Positions 27,519 to 36,290 of a stretch of 64,000 bases of DNA are shown piece after piece. The notes below the pieces were generated by a model. That model was not told where the DNA came from. It was given only the letters and a program-made list of their open reading frames with translations, and ran no database searches. The translations under genes and the position numbers were made by a program. Numbering within the stretch: the stretch's first letter is position 1; the number at the start of each line of letters is the position of its first letter. The DNA lies in NCBI GenBank assembly GCA_003202005.1, contig QJJF01000014.1:28720-92719 (forward strand), written 5' to 3'. This DNA is from Williamsia faeni. GTDB taxonomy: Bacteria; Actinomycetota; Actinomycetes; Mycobacteriales; Mycobacteriaceae.

Positions 27519-29368
27519 GGTTGCACCGCCGCCTCTGCTTCGCTGCTGAGTGGATACACGTGGGCAATTCCGGCATCAGCTGGATCAGGTTGCAAGGCAA
27601 ACCAATAGAACCCGTGCCCGGGCAACGTCACAACGTAGGAATCGGACTCGATCTTGGGAAACGGAATGGACCCCGTCAGTTCCACCGGGATCCGGCCGTC
27701 GAACATCGACAGGTCCATGATCACGGCCTGCGGGAAGCGTGACAAATTGTTGACACAGAGGATGACATCGCTGGACCGGCGTTCTTCGGCCGACGGCGCC
27801 AACTCCCGGAGGTACGTGAGCACCGACGGGTTGCTGTTGCCGAGCTCGGTGAACGTCCCCAGCCCGAAGGCCGGATGTTGCTTGCGCACCTCGATCATCC
27901 GCCGGGTCCAATGGAGCAGCGTGTTGGTCGAGTACATCTGCGCCTCGACGTTGAGTGCCTGGAATCCGTAGGTCGGATCCATGATCACCGGCAGGTACAT
28001 CCGTGCTGGATCGGTCCGGGAGAAACCGGCGTTGCGGTCGGGTGTCCACTGCATCGGCGTACGCACTGCGTCACGGTCACCGAGCCAGATGTTGTCGCCC
28101 ATTCCGATCTCGTCCCCGTAGTAGAGCATCGGGGATCCCGGCAGGCTCAGCAGTAGTGCGGTGAACAACTCCAGTTGATTCCGATCGTTGTCGAGCAACG
28201 GCGCGAGTCTGCGCCGGATCCCGATGTTCGCCTTCATCCGTGGGTCTTTGGCGTACTCGGCGTACATGTAGTCCCGCTCTTCGTCGGTGACCATCTCCAA
28301 CGTCAACTCATCGTGGTTGCGCAGGAAAATCGCCCATTGCGCCGACTTCGGAATCGGCGGCGTCTGGTCGAGGATCTCCGAGATCGGGAACCGGTTCTGG
28401 CGTCGGACCGCCATGAAAATCCTTGGCATCAGCGGGAAGTGGAACGCCATGTGGCATTCGTCGCCGATGTCCGGCTCACCGAAGTACTCGACAACGTCGG
28501 CGGGCCACTGATTCGCCTCGGCCAGTAGGACACGCCCCTGGTACTCGTCGTCGACCACCTTGCGGCATCGTTTGAGAAACTGGTGGGTCTCGCTGAGATT
28601 TTCGCAGTTGGTCTCGTCCCGCTCGTACAGATAAGGCACCGCGTCGAGCCGAAATCCGTCGATCCCCAGGTCGAGCCAGAACCGCAACACGTCGATCATC
28701 GCCTCGGCGACCTCAGGATTGTCATAGTTGAGGTCGGGCTGGTGAGAGAAGAATCGGTGCCAATAGTATTGCTTGCGAACCGGATCCCACGTCCAGTTGG
28801 ACACCTCGGTATCGACGAAGATGATGCGGGCATCGGGATAACCCGAATCATCGTCGGCCCAGACGTAGTAGTCGCCGTACGGCCCTTGAGGATCCGAGCG
28901 CGACTCCTGGAACCACAGGTGGCTGTCGGACGTGTGGTTCATCACCAGGTCGGTGATGATGCGAATACCCCGACGGTGGGCCTGGTCCAGCAACTCGACA
29001 AAGTCTTCAACCGTGCCGAACTCGGGCAGGACCGTCCGGAAGTCCCGAATGTCATAGCCCCCGTCCCGCAACGGCGAATCGTAGAACGGTGGTAACCACA
29101 GGCAGTCGACACCCAGCCACGCCAGATAGTCGAGCTTGTCGGTCAGGCCCCGCAGATCACCGACTCCGTCGTTGTTCGAGTCGTTGAAGGCGCGAACGAG
29201 AACCTCGTAGAACACTGCCTTCTTGAACCACTCGTGGTCCACACGTACTGGCTTTGCGTGATCGAAGTCGTCGGACTGTGCCTCGACCAGATGTCCATCG
29301 GCTGTGTGTTCAGCCTCGGCCGGGTCATATGGCGGTCGCGATGAGTCCGGTTGATTTTCCAGGGGCAT
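27515..29368 (-). CDS. treS: Trehalose synthase / maltose alpha-D-glucosyltransferase
   Basis: A 617-residue GH13 enzyme that interconverts trehalose and maltose. Family blocks are [31 protein letters not shown], the nucleophile region [17 protein letters not shown], the acid/base segment LLAEANQWP and [12 protein letters not shown]. The C-terminal beta domain ends with GHGFYWFAL. An in-frame GTG lies two codons upstream, but the GAGG box overlaps it, so ATG 29368 is preferred. It forms a two-gene operon with mak. Confidence 0.95.
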   Translation of the reverse strand: MPLENQPDSSRPPYDPAEAEHTADGHLVEAQSDDFDHAKPVRVDHEWFKKAVFYEVLVRAFNDSNNDGVGDLRGLTDKLDYLAWLGVDCLWLPPFYDSPLRDGGYDIRDFRTVLPEFGTVEDFVELLDQAHRRGIRIITDLVMNHTSDSHLWFQESRSDPQGPYGDYYVWADDDSGYPDARIIFVDTEVSNWTWDPVRKQYYWHRFFSHQPDLNYDNPEVAEAMIDVLRFWLDLGIDGFRLDAVPYLYERDETNCENLSETHQFLKRCRKVVDDEYQGRVLLAEANQWPADVVEYFGEPDIGDECHMAFHFPLMPRIFMAVRRQNRFPISEILDQTPPIPKSAQWAIFLRNHDELTLEMVTDEERDYMYAEYAKDPRMKANIGIRRRLAPLLDNDRNQLELFTALLLSLPGSPMLYYGDEIGMGDNIWLGDRDAVRTPMQWTPDRNAGFSRTDPARMYLPVIMDPTYGFQALNVEAQMYSTNTLLHWTRRMIEVRKQHPAFGLGTFTELGNSNPSVLTYLRELAPSAEERRSSDVILCVNNLSRFPQAVIMDLSMFDGRIPVELTGSIPFPKIESDSYVVTLPGHGFYWFALQPDPADAGIAHVYPLSSEAEAAVQP

Positions 29369-29591
29369 GCGCACCTCGGGTTGTCAGCTCGGCGTTCTTC
29401 TTCGGTCCAACCCTACGTGTTGCTGACCGAGTTGGCCCGGACTGCGAACAACCCGGAGCACGTTTATCCACACAGGCGGTCGTCATCCACATTTCGCGGA
29501 TGGAACCAAAATTCCTGTCGGCACGTCACATGGCACGAACAACAATTCGACAGCGATCGCCCGGGGGCGACGACAATGCCGGGGGGCATTC

Positions 29592-30896
29592 ATGGGGGAA
29601 CAGTTCAAGGCATCGCCGACCGAGATCAGCGGCCTCGGTAACTATGTACTGGCGGTCAACGACGGCGTGACGCAAGCCGTCAACCTGGTCAAGCAGCACA
29701 CCGCGGCCACCGGTGAGTTCAAGGGCCTGATGGACGCACTTCGTGAGCCCATCGACACGCTGCACGCAGCAACGTCGACACGCCTTGAAACCCTTCCGCC
29801 ATCGTTGTCCGGAACCAGTGTCAGCCTCAAACAGACTGCGTGGAACTACACCACTACGGAACGCACCTCCGCACTGGGTTTCGAACACACCAAACAACAG
29901 ATCATCGACAAGGCTCCGTTTGCACCACCATTCTCACCGTCGTCGATATCCGGAACACCGGAGAACAACGATCGATTCATTCGATGGGACGTAGTCGACG
30001 ACGTTCCGGGAGCAGTCGCTTTCCGGACTCCCACGCCGGTGGATGTCATCCCGCCACCCAGCGAGAACGTCGACTGGAACGCCCTGATCGAAGATACCGC
30101 CGGATGGCTGGCTGACGCCGATTCAGCCATTGAACGACTTGTTCGCTGGAGCCCGCTCACTGCGGCATTGAATCCGCTCGCCGGAAACTGGTTGGAGCTC
30201 AAGCGCATCGGCAACACGTACGGCAAGGCCGGCACTGCGCTTGGAACTTCGGGCGACGACTTGATTTGGTCCAGCAAGGAAATCGACAGCTACTGGGATG
30301 GTGCGGCCGCAATTGCGTACACGACCTACAGCACCAACATGGCCAACGGCCTCGAATGGAATGCTGCGGCAGGAAGGCTGATCGACACGGGCCTGCAGAT
30401 CGCGGCCCAAGGACTCGAAGACGCAGCGCGGGCAACCATCGAGCTGATCAAGGAGGGCCTATCCCGACTGATCAAAGTCGATAGCTGGCAGGGCGTTCTC
30501 AAAGTCGCCGCCAAAGTCATTCCCTACGCAGGGACGGCCGCTGCGGTAGGCGAGGTGAGCGCCCTGCTCACAGAAGTCGGCAAAGAGATCCATCAGATGA
30601 TCGAAGCCATCACCTCCACAATCGACGCGCTCAAGGCCTTCATCGAGTTCTGCGAAGACCCGATCGGATCGACGAGCGGTCAGATGGATGCAGCCGCGCA
30701 ACGGAAGATCGATGAGAAGTTACAACCGATCAACGCCCTGGTGAATGAGTACAACGCGGCCGAGGCAAACGCCGAACAAAAGGCGCAAGACGTCGAAGAC
30801 CTGTTGACAGCAGCGGATATTCAGGCGTTGTTGAACCAGCCAAAGACACCGTTCAGCGTCGGAACCGATAATCAGCCGTGGGAGGATGCCCAGTGA
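29592..30896 (+). CDS. Type VII secretion-like protein with EspC-like N-terminus and WXG-type helical domain
   Basis: A 434-residue, largely alpha-helical protein without a signal peptide. Residues 1-97 resemble the EspC-type ESX-associated domain (PTEISGLGNYVLAVNDGV, then SLKQTAWNYTTTERTSALGF). After a proline-rich linker, residues about 165-280 look WXG100-like, with Trp-Asp-Gly at about 235-237. Further helices follow, and a YxxxE element (YNAAE, about 387-391) could serve as an ESX secretion signal. A GGGGG tract is just upstream of the ATG. The next gene overlaps its stop by four bases. Export by a type VII system is inferred; no ESX machinery genes are in the window. Confidence 0.6.
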   Translation: MGEQFKASPTEISGLGNYVLAVNDGVTQAVNLVKQHTAATGEFKGLMDALREPIDTLHAATSTRLETLPPSLSGTSVSLKQTAWNYTTTERTSALGFEHTKQQIIDKAPFAPPFSPSSISGTPENNDRFIRWDVVDDVPGAVAFRTPTPVDVIPPPSENVDWNALIEDTAGWLADADSAIERLVRWSPLTAALNPLAGNWLELKRIGNTYGKAGTALGTSGDDLIWSSKEIDSYWDGAAAIAYTTYSTNMANGLEWNAAAGRLIDTGLQIAAQGLEDAARATIELIKEGLSRLIKVDSWQGVLKVAAKVIPYAGTAAAVGEVSALLTEVGKEIHQMIEAITSTIDALKAFIEFCEDPIGSTSGQMDAAAQRKIDEKLQPINALVNEYNAAEANAEQKAQDVEDLLTAADIQALLNQPKTPFSVGTDNQPWEDAQ

Positions 30897-31477
30897 GGAC
30901 AATGCCGAACACCTTTGTGTTCATTGCGCTCGTTGTGTTCGCATCCGCGTGCACTACCACCAACGAAGGCGACAATGCGGGCATGTCCGCCGTGTCCGGC
31001 GAAGAGATCGTGCCCGGTCTCACGAAACCAATCATGCCGTTGTCCGAAGACGCTCGCCAATTCTTATCGCCGCAAGAAATCTGCGACACGCTCACCCCAG
31101 AAGACATGGCCCCACTCACCGACGGCGAAGTCACCGATAAACCAACCCCTACAACCGATCTGGGGCTGCCGGGATGCAGATGGCCAGTCGAGAACGGCTG
31201 GGGATGGCTGGAACTATCGGTCTTCGAACCGGTCAGCGTGGATGCCCTCATCACGATCTCAGAAGAGCAGTACCAGGTCGGCAACAGCACCGGCTATCAA
31301 ACATTCCCGGACGCCGTCTACAGCTGCCGAGGAATTGTTGTTTCGCCCGGGGCTCCCGACGGTTACGTCCTCGGCGTCGCGTTGGACAAAGTGATTGGAA
31401 CGACGCCGGCCAACCCGGACTTGTGCGAACTCGCGATACCGCAGACCGTAAAGGTCCTGGAAAGGCTGGGGTGGTGA
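30893..31477 (+). CDS. DUF3558-like lipoprotein
   Basis: A 194-residue exported protein. A short hydrophobic signal ends in the lipobox VFASAC, so it should be lipid-anchored. The mature part has FLSPQEICDTLTPEDMAPL, a cysteine-bearing block LGLPGCRWPVENGWGWLEL and two late cysteines (YSCRG, DLCEL), the pattern of DUF3558 lipoproteins, common in mycolate-containing actinobacteria. I chose GTG 30893, which overlaps the previous stop (GTGA) and has GGAGG about eight bases upstream; GTG 30878 and ATG 30902 are alternatives. It is the second gene of a four-gene coupled cassette. Confidence 0.7.
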   Translation: MRTMPNTFVFIALVVFASACTTTNEGDNAGMSAVSGEEIVPGLTKPIMPLSEDARQFLSPQEICDTLTPEDMAPLTDGEVTDKPTPTTDLGLPGCRWPVENGWGWLELSVFEPVSVDALITISEEQYQVGNSTGYQTFPDAVYSCRGIVVSPGAPDGYVLGVALDKVIGTTPANPDLCELAIPQTVKVLERLGW

Positions 31478-31857
31478 CGATGCTTTCGCACGATGATTTC
31501 GGGAATGCGTTGAGGAAGTTGCAGGGCTCGATGGACAACCTGGCCACCTCGACCATCCGGGCGCGGAAGCGCGAGTTTGCTCCGGTTGAGATCACAACCG
31601 GCCGGACCGAGAGTTCGAATCGACCCGACGACCACCACCTGTTCTGTACCGACAAGCAGGCCCGCGACGCCGAGTTCGCCCGGCGGAAGGTTGCGGCTGT
31701 AGACAACTGGTATTTCGACCTTGCCGGCAGCAGCCAGCCCATGCGAGAAATCACAGAAGTAGAAACCCGATCGCTGCACAAGCAGGTCGAGGAATTATTC
31801 GTCCGGGAATTGAACGAATACCTTTACCACTACCCAGAAACCGAGTACAAGAATTGA
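31474..31857 (+). CDS. Small protein paralogous to the next lipoprotein, without signal peptide
   Basis: A protein of about 127 residues that I do not recognise as a named family. It aligns end to end with the mature part of the following lipoprotein. Shared blocks include PVEITTG/PVEINTG, a HLFC.D/KRFCVD cysteine block, NWYFDLAGSSQPMREIT versus AWYFELAKSTEPMRDIT, and the late ETRSLHKQVEE versus ETQEIHKLVEN. There is no signal peptide. GTG at 31474 would overlap the previous stop by four bases; ATG 31480 is the alternative. Tandem duplication with loss (or gain) of the lipoprotein signal is the simplest explanation. Confidence 0.65.
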   Translation: MTMLSHDDFGNALRKLQGSMDNLATSTIRARKREFAPVEITTGRTESSNRPDDHHLFCTDKQARDAEFARRKVAAVDNWYFDLAGSSQPMREITEVETRSLHKQVEELFVRELNEYLYHYPETEYKN

Positions 31858-32357
31858 TCATCCGAACACGGTTGACAACAGCCGCCCTTGTCCTGGCTGT
31901 GGCATTCTCGGCGGCGTGCAGTGACGAGGGCGGCAACGCAACTTCCGGAACAACTGCACCCCAACAATCCAGCGCCGAGGTGCCTCAGGAATTCGATGAT
32001 GCTCTCAGCGACCTCGAGAATTCGATGAAAGACCTCGGCGACGCCACCGACCGCGCCAACGACCTCGATTTCCCACCGGTGGAGATCAACACCGGCGAGG
32101 AAGCTGAAGAACCCCACGACAGCGACGCCGACCACAAACGGTTCTGTGTCGACGCAGAAGCTCGCACCGCCGAACTCGAGCTGCGCACGCGGATCGCCGT
32201 CAAAGCCTGGTATTTCGAACTCGCGAAATCCACCGAACCCATGCGGGACATCACCGACAAAGAGACACAGGAGATTCACAAACTGGTCGAAAATGATCTT
32301 GCCAAAGAACTGAAGGCCTACCAGTCGTCACATCCCGACGTCGCCTGCGCGGGATAG
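31854..32357 (+). CDS. Lipoprotein paralogous to the preceding gene
   Basis: A 167-residue lipoprotein with the signal TAALVLAVAFSAAC, a Ser/Thr/Gln-rich linker and a helical acidic domain (DDALSDLENSMKDLGDATDR). It then has a single conserved cysteine (KRFCVDAEA), the block KAWYFELAKSTEPMRDITD and a second cysteine near the end (DVACAG). It starts with TTG, overlapping the previous stop (TTGA), the third such four-base overlap in the cassette. Function unknown. Its position in a cassette headed by an ESX-like protein suggests a cell-envelope role. Confidence 0.65.
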   Translation: MIIRTRLTTAALVLAVAFSAACSDEGGNATSGTTAPQQSSAEVPQEFDDALSDLENSMKDLGDATDRANDLDFPPVEINTGEEAEEPHDSDADHKRFCVDAEARTAELELRTRIAVKAWYFELAKSTEPMRDITDKETQEIHKLVENDLAKELKAYQSSHPDVACAG

Positions 32358-32379
32358 GTGACAACCGGGGTGCGGCCGG

Positions 32380-33126
32380 CTACCTGCGAAAGAGCTTGTT
32401 CCCCAACCACACCAGCGGATCGTACTGACGGTCGACCACTCGCTCCTTCATCGGGATCAAGGCATTATCGGTGATCTTGATGTGTTCGGGACACACATCC
32501 GTGCAGCACTTGGTGATGTTGCACAGTCCCAGGCCGTGTTCGGACTGCGCCGAATCACGTCGTTCGGCGACGTCGAGGGGATGCATGTCGAGTTCGGCGA
32601 CACGCATGAGATAACGCGGACCGGCAAAGTTCACTTTGTTCTCTTCATGGTCCCGAACCACATGGCAGGTGTCTTGGCAGAGGAAACATTCGATGCACTT
32701 GCGGAACTCCTGCGATCGCTGCACATCGACCTGCTTCATCCGGTACTCCCCCGGCTTCAGACCTTCGGGCGGTGTGAAGGACTGGATCTCGCGGGCCTTG
32801 TGATAGTTGAACGAGACATCGGTGACCAGATCGCGGATCACCGGGAAGGTCCGCATCGGCGTGACGGTGATGACCTCGTCCTCGGTGAACGTCGACATCC
32901 TGCACATACACAGGAGTTTGGGGCGACCGTTGACCTCCGCCGAGCACGACCCGCACTTGCCGGCCTTGCAGTTCCAGCGGACCGCCAGGTCCGGCGTCTG
33001 GGTGGCCTGCAACCGGTGGATGATGTCGAGCACCACCTCACCGTCGTTGGCCAGCACGGTGTAGTCCTTCAATTCACCGTCGTCGGCGTCACCACGCCAC
33101 ACCCGGAACTTCGCGTCATAGCCCAT
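32380..33126 (-). CDS. sdhB: Succinate dehydrogenase iron-sulfur subunit (Sdh1 type)
   Basis: A 248-residue iron-sulfur subunit. The [2Fe-2S] ligands lie in WNCKAGKCGSCSAE and LCMCRM; the later clusters use CIECFLCQDTCH and CNITKCCTDVCPEH. The cluster set and order fit the Sdh1/fumarate-reductase-like subunit of actinobacteria (Rv0247c type). ATG 33126 is preceded by GGGAG and lies one base after the sdhA stop, so the genes are co-translated. It passes electrons from SdhA to the membrane subunit. Confidence 0.92.
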   Translation of the reverse strand: MGYDAKFRVWRGDADDGELKDYTVLANDGEVVLDIIHRLQATQTPDLAVRWNCKAGKCGSCSAEVNGRPKLLCMCRMSTFTEDEVITVTPMRTFPVIRDLVTDVSFNYHKAREIQSFTPPEGLKPGEYRMKQVDVQRSQEFRKCIECFLCQDTCHVVRDHEENKVNFAGPRYLMRVAELDMHPLDVAERRDSAQSEHGLGLCNITKCCTDVCPEHIKITDNALIPMKERVVDRQYDPLVWLGNKLFRR

Positions 33127-33127
33127 G

Positions 33128-35056
33128 TCAGTTCTCCCTGTTGCCCCCGGCGTCGGGGTGACCGGCGATCTCACCGGCGGTGTAGTACTTCTCGATCTCG
33201 GTGAAATCGAAGAGTTCCAGCAGCTCCGGGCGCATGGGGGTCTGTTCCTCCTTGACCACCGTCACCTCCGGGACCGACGAATCACTGCTGAGGTCGGCCG
33301 TACAGACCAGCAGTGTGTTGCGCCAATTCGGATCCATCGCAGGATGATCGTCGCGGGTGTGACCACCACGACTCTCGGTGCGCAGCAGTGCGGCCTTGGC
33401 GACGCATTCGCAGACCAGCAACATGTTTCGCAGATCGACGGCCAGATGCCAGCCCGGGTTGAACTGCCGGTGTCCCTCCACCTGCATGCCGGGCAGACGC
33501 GAGCGGATGTCGGCGAGGACTTCGATCGCCTCGGCCACCTCCGCCTCTTTCCGGATGATGCCCACGAGGTCGTTCATGGACTGCTGCAGGTCGGTGTGCA
33601 ATGTGTACGGGTTCTCGGCCTTACCCTCGGTCGGCGGATCGAACGGCGCCAGCGCGAACGCCGCCGCCCGGTCGACGTCGGCCGGGGAGACGGTCGGCCT
33701 GGTCTTCAGAGATTCGATGTACGACGCCGCACCGAGCCCGGCCCGTCGACCGAAAACCAACAGATCGGATAAAGAGTTGCCGCCCAACCGATTTGAGCCA
33801 TGCATGCCGCCCGAACATTCACCGGCCGCAAACAGGCCCGGCACCCGGGCCGCGCCCGTGTCCGGATCCACCTCGATCCCGCCCATCACGTAGTGACAGG
33901 TAGGACCCACCTCCATGGGTTCGGCCGTGATGTCCACATCGGCGAGCTCTTTGAACTGGTGATGCATCGACGGCAGCCGGCGGATGATCTCGTCGGCCGG
34001 CATGCGGGAGGCGATGTCGAGGTACACACCACCGTGTTCGGTGCCGCGGCCCGCCTTCACCTCTTCGTTGATGGCCCGGGCGACCTCGTCACGCGGCAGC
34101 AGGTCCGGTGTGCGGCGGGCACTGTCGTTGTCGGCCAGCCACTTGTCGGCTTCTTCCTCGGATTCGGCGTACTGGCCCTTGAACACCGGCGGAATGTAGT
34201 CGAACATGAACCGTTTGCCGTCGGTGTTCTTCAGGACACCTCCGTCACCGCGAACACCTTCCGTCACGAGGATGCCCTTGACGCTCGGTGGCCAGACCAT
34301 GCCGGTCGGATGGAACTGGATGAACTCCATGTTGATCAGGGTGGCACCGGCCCGCAACGCGAGTGCGTGTCCGTCACCGGTGTACTCCCACGAGTTCGAC
34401 GTCACCTTGAACGATTTACCGATACCTCCGGTGGCGACCACCACCGCCGGGGCTTCGAACAGCACAAATCGACCGGATTCACGCCAGTACCCGAACGCGC
34501 CCGCGATGGCATCGCCATCTTTGAGCAGTTCGGTGATGGTGCATTCGGCAAAAACCTTGATGCGCGCCTCGTAGTCACCGGTGGCCGCGTAGTCCTCCTG
34601 CTGCAGCGAGACGATCTTCTGCTGCATGGTCCGGATCAGTTCCAGACCCGTCCGGTCGCCGACGTGCGCCAGCCTCGGATAGGTGTGGCCGCCGAAGTTG
34701 CGCTGGGCGATTCGGCCGTCCTCGGTCCGATCGAACAGCGCGCCATAGGTTTCCAGCTCCCAGACCCGATCCGGCGCTTCCCGGGCGTGCAATTCCGCCA
34801 TCCGCCAGTTGTTCAGGAACTTGCCGCCGCGCATCGTGTCTTTGAAATGGGTTTGCCAATTGTCTTTCGAGTTTGCGTTCCCCATCGACGCGGCACACCC
34901 GCCCTCGGCCATCACGGTGTGCGCCTTACCGAACAATGACTTACAAACCACGGCGACGGAGTAGCCCTTCTCGCGGGCCTCGATGACCGCCCGCAGACCG
35001 GCGCCCCCGGCACCGATGACTATGACGTCGTATTTGTGGCGTTCGGTTTCCGTCAT
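33128..35056 (-). CDS. sdhA: Succinate dehydrogenase flavoprotein subunit (Sdh1 type)
   Basis: A 642-residue flavoprotein. The FAD-binding dinucleotide fold is VIVIGAGGAGLRAVIEA near the N-terminus, the flavin-linking His region is KAHTVMAEGGCAASMGN, and active-site blocks include QFHPTG, TEGVRGDGG and GGMHGSNRLGGNSLSDL. It oxidises succinate to fumarate. The length and neighbours match the Rv0248c-type Sdh1 operon. The start is ATG 35056, 62 bases after the membrane subunit gene. Confidence 0.95.
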   Translation of the reverse strand: MTETERHKYDVIVIGAGGAGLRAVIEAREKGYSVAVVCKSLFGKAHTVMAEGGCAASMGNANSKDNWQTHFKDTMRGGKFLNNWRMAELHAREAPDRVWELETYGALFDRTEDGRIAQRNFGGHTYPRLAHVGDRTGLELIRTMQQKIVSLQQEDYAATGDYEARIKVFAECTITELLKDGDAIAGAFGYWRESGRFVLFEAPAVVVATGGIGKSFKVTSNSWEYTGDGHALALRAGATLINMEFIQFHPTGMVWPPSVKGILVTEGVRGDGGVLKNTDGKRFMFDYIPPVFKGQYAESEEEADKWLADNDSARRTPDLLPRDEVARAINEEVKAGRGTEHGGVYLDIASRMPADEIIRRLPSMHHQFKELADVDITAEPMEVGPTCHYVMGGIEVDPDTGAARVPGLFAAGECSGGMHGSNRLGGNSLSDLLVFGRRAGLGAASYIESLKTRPTVSPADVDRAAAFALAPFDPPTEGKAENPYTLHTDLQQSMNDLVGIIRKEAEVAEAIEVLADIRSRLPGMQVEGHRQFNPGWHLAVDLRNMLLVCECVAKAALLRTESRGGHTRDDHPAMDPNWRNTLLVCTADLSSDSSVPEVTVVKEEQTPMRPELLELFDFTEIEKYYTAGEIAGHPDAGGNREN

Positions 35057-35118
35057 CTAGCAATGGCTCCTAAGCGTGAAAGCGATTGCGCAACAGGTGT
35101 TGCGCACAGGGCAGCGGG

Positions 35119-35943
35119 TCAATTCACGAATCGCAGGTCGGAGATGGTGTCGCTGGCCACCAGCATGATGTAGCAATCGGTGAGCATTAGCGTGCCGAGC
35201 GTGATCCAGGCGAACTGCATGTGCCGGGTGTTGAGCTTCGACACCTGAGTCCAGATCCAATACCGGATCGGATGTGCCGAGAAGTGCTTGAGGCGACCGC
35301 CGGTGACGTGACGACACGAATGGCAGGACACCGTGTAGGTCCACAGCAGAATCACGTTGACCAGCAGGATGATGTTGCCCAGTCCGAAGCCGAAACCGCC
35401 ATCCTTGCCGTGGAATGCGGCGAGTGCATCGTACGAGTTGATCAGCGAAACAATCACTGCCGCATAGAAAAAGTACCGATGCGCGTTCTGGATGATCAGC
35501 GGGAGACGGGTCTCCCCGGTGTAGCGAGTGTGCGGCTCGGCCACGGCACAGGCCGGCGGTGAGAACCAGATCGAACGGTAGTAGGCCTTGCGATAGTAGT
35601 AACAGGTCACCCGGAACCCGAGCAGGAACGGCAGGACCACGAACCCCAGTGGAATCCACATGGGGAGTTCCGGGAATGGTGTCCCGAAATGGCTTGCTCC
35701 CGGCACACACGACTCGCTCAGACACGGCGAATAGAACGGCGAGAGGTAGTGGTAGTCCGCGACCCAATAGGCGCTGCGGATAAACGAACGCACCGTCGCA
35801 TAGATGATGAACGTCGACAGCCCAAGGACCGTCAGCAGTGGCGACAGCCACCATCGATCAACTCGAAGGGTTCGCACCAGGATGCGCGCCCGTCCGGGTG
35901 AGAAAACCCCGGCTGATTCCCGCTCAGACGCGGGGGCGCTCAC
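35119..35943 (-). CDS. Succinate dehydrogenase membrane anchor subunit (Sdh1, Rv0249c type)
   Basis: A 274-residue membrane protein with about five hydrophobic segments and several conserved histidines (NAHRYFF, SCHSCRHVTGGRLKHF, RHMQF) suitable for haem or quinone-site roles. It is the single large anchor found in actinobacterial Sdh1, not the usual SdhC/SdhD pair. It is followed by sdhA and sdhB on the same strand. Its start overlaps the stop of the upstream small gene by four bases. Confidence 0.85.
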   Translation of the reverse strand: MSAPASERESAGVFSPGRARILVRTLRVDRWWLSPLLTVLGLSTFIIYATVRSFIRSAYWVADYHYLSPFYSPCLSESCVPGASHFGTPFPELPMWIPLGFVVLPFLLGFRVTCYYYRKAYYRSIWFSPPACAVAEPHTRYTGETRLPLIIQNAHRYFFYAAVIVSLINSYDALAAFHGKDGGFGFGLGNIILLVNVILLWTYTVSCHSCRHVTGGRLKHFSAHPIRYWIWTQVSKLNTRHMQFAWITLGTLMLTDCYIMLVASDTISDLRFVN

Positions 35944-36233
35944 TTCGTTCGCTCACGCGAGTGGAAGCCCAGCCCTTCGTCTTGCGCACCCAACCAAGCC
36001 GACTCGTCTGATTTGCTGTCCGGCACGTAGACCACGTCATCCTTGCCCACCGGTGCCCGAAGCACGGGCGGTGGGGACTGTTCGAAGTCATGGAGGTCGA
36101 TCTCGAGCCGATCCAGATCATTGGTCATCCTGCGGACGGCGTCAACGTCGCCATACTGCAGCTTCAGGGTCACGATGTGATGCCGCAGCGTCCCGATGCT
36201 GCGATGGAGTTCGTTCATTTCGGCTGATGCCAT
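35940..36233 (-). CDS. Small conserved protein linked to Sdh1 (Rv0250c-like)
   Basis: A 97-residue soluble protein. The first 55 residues look like a helical hairpin (MNELHRSIGTLRHHIVTLKL, then VRRMTNDLDRLEIDLHDFE), followed by a proline-rich and acidic tail. A protein of the same length, Rv0250c, precedes the Sdh1 operon in M. tuberculosis, and here too it is the first gene of the operon, overlapping the anchor gene by four bases. Function unknown; assembly or stability of Sdh1 is a guess from context. Confidence 0.75.
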   Translation of the reverse strand: MASAEMNELHRSIGTLRHHIVTLKLQYGDVDAVRRMTNDLDRLEIDLHDFEQSPPPVLRAPVGKDDVVYVPDSKSDESAWLGAQDEGLGFHSRERTK

Positions 36234-36290
36234 GGCGTTCCCTCCAGGACCTATGTGATACCGACCACAGTACTGGCCGGACCCATTCAG

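Noticed and set aside
33800..34939. Long plus-strand frame opposite sdhA
   Set aside because: Antisense to a clear flavoprotein with no domain of its own.
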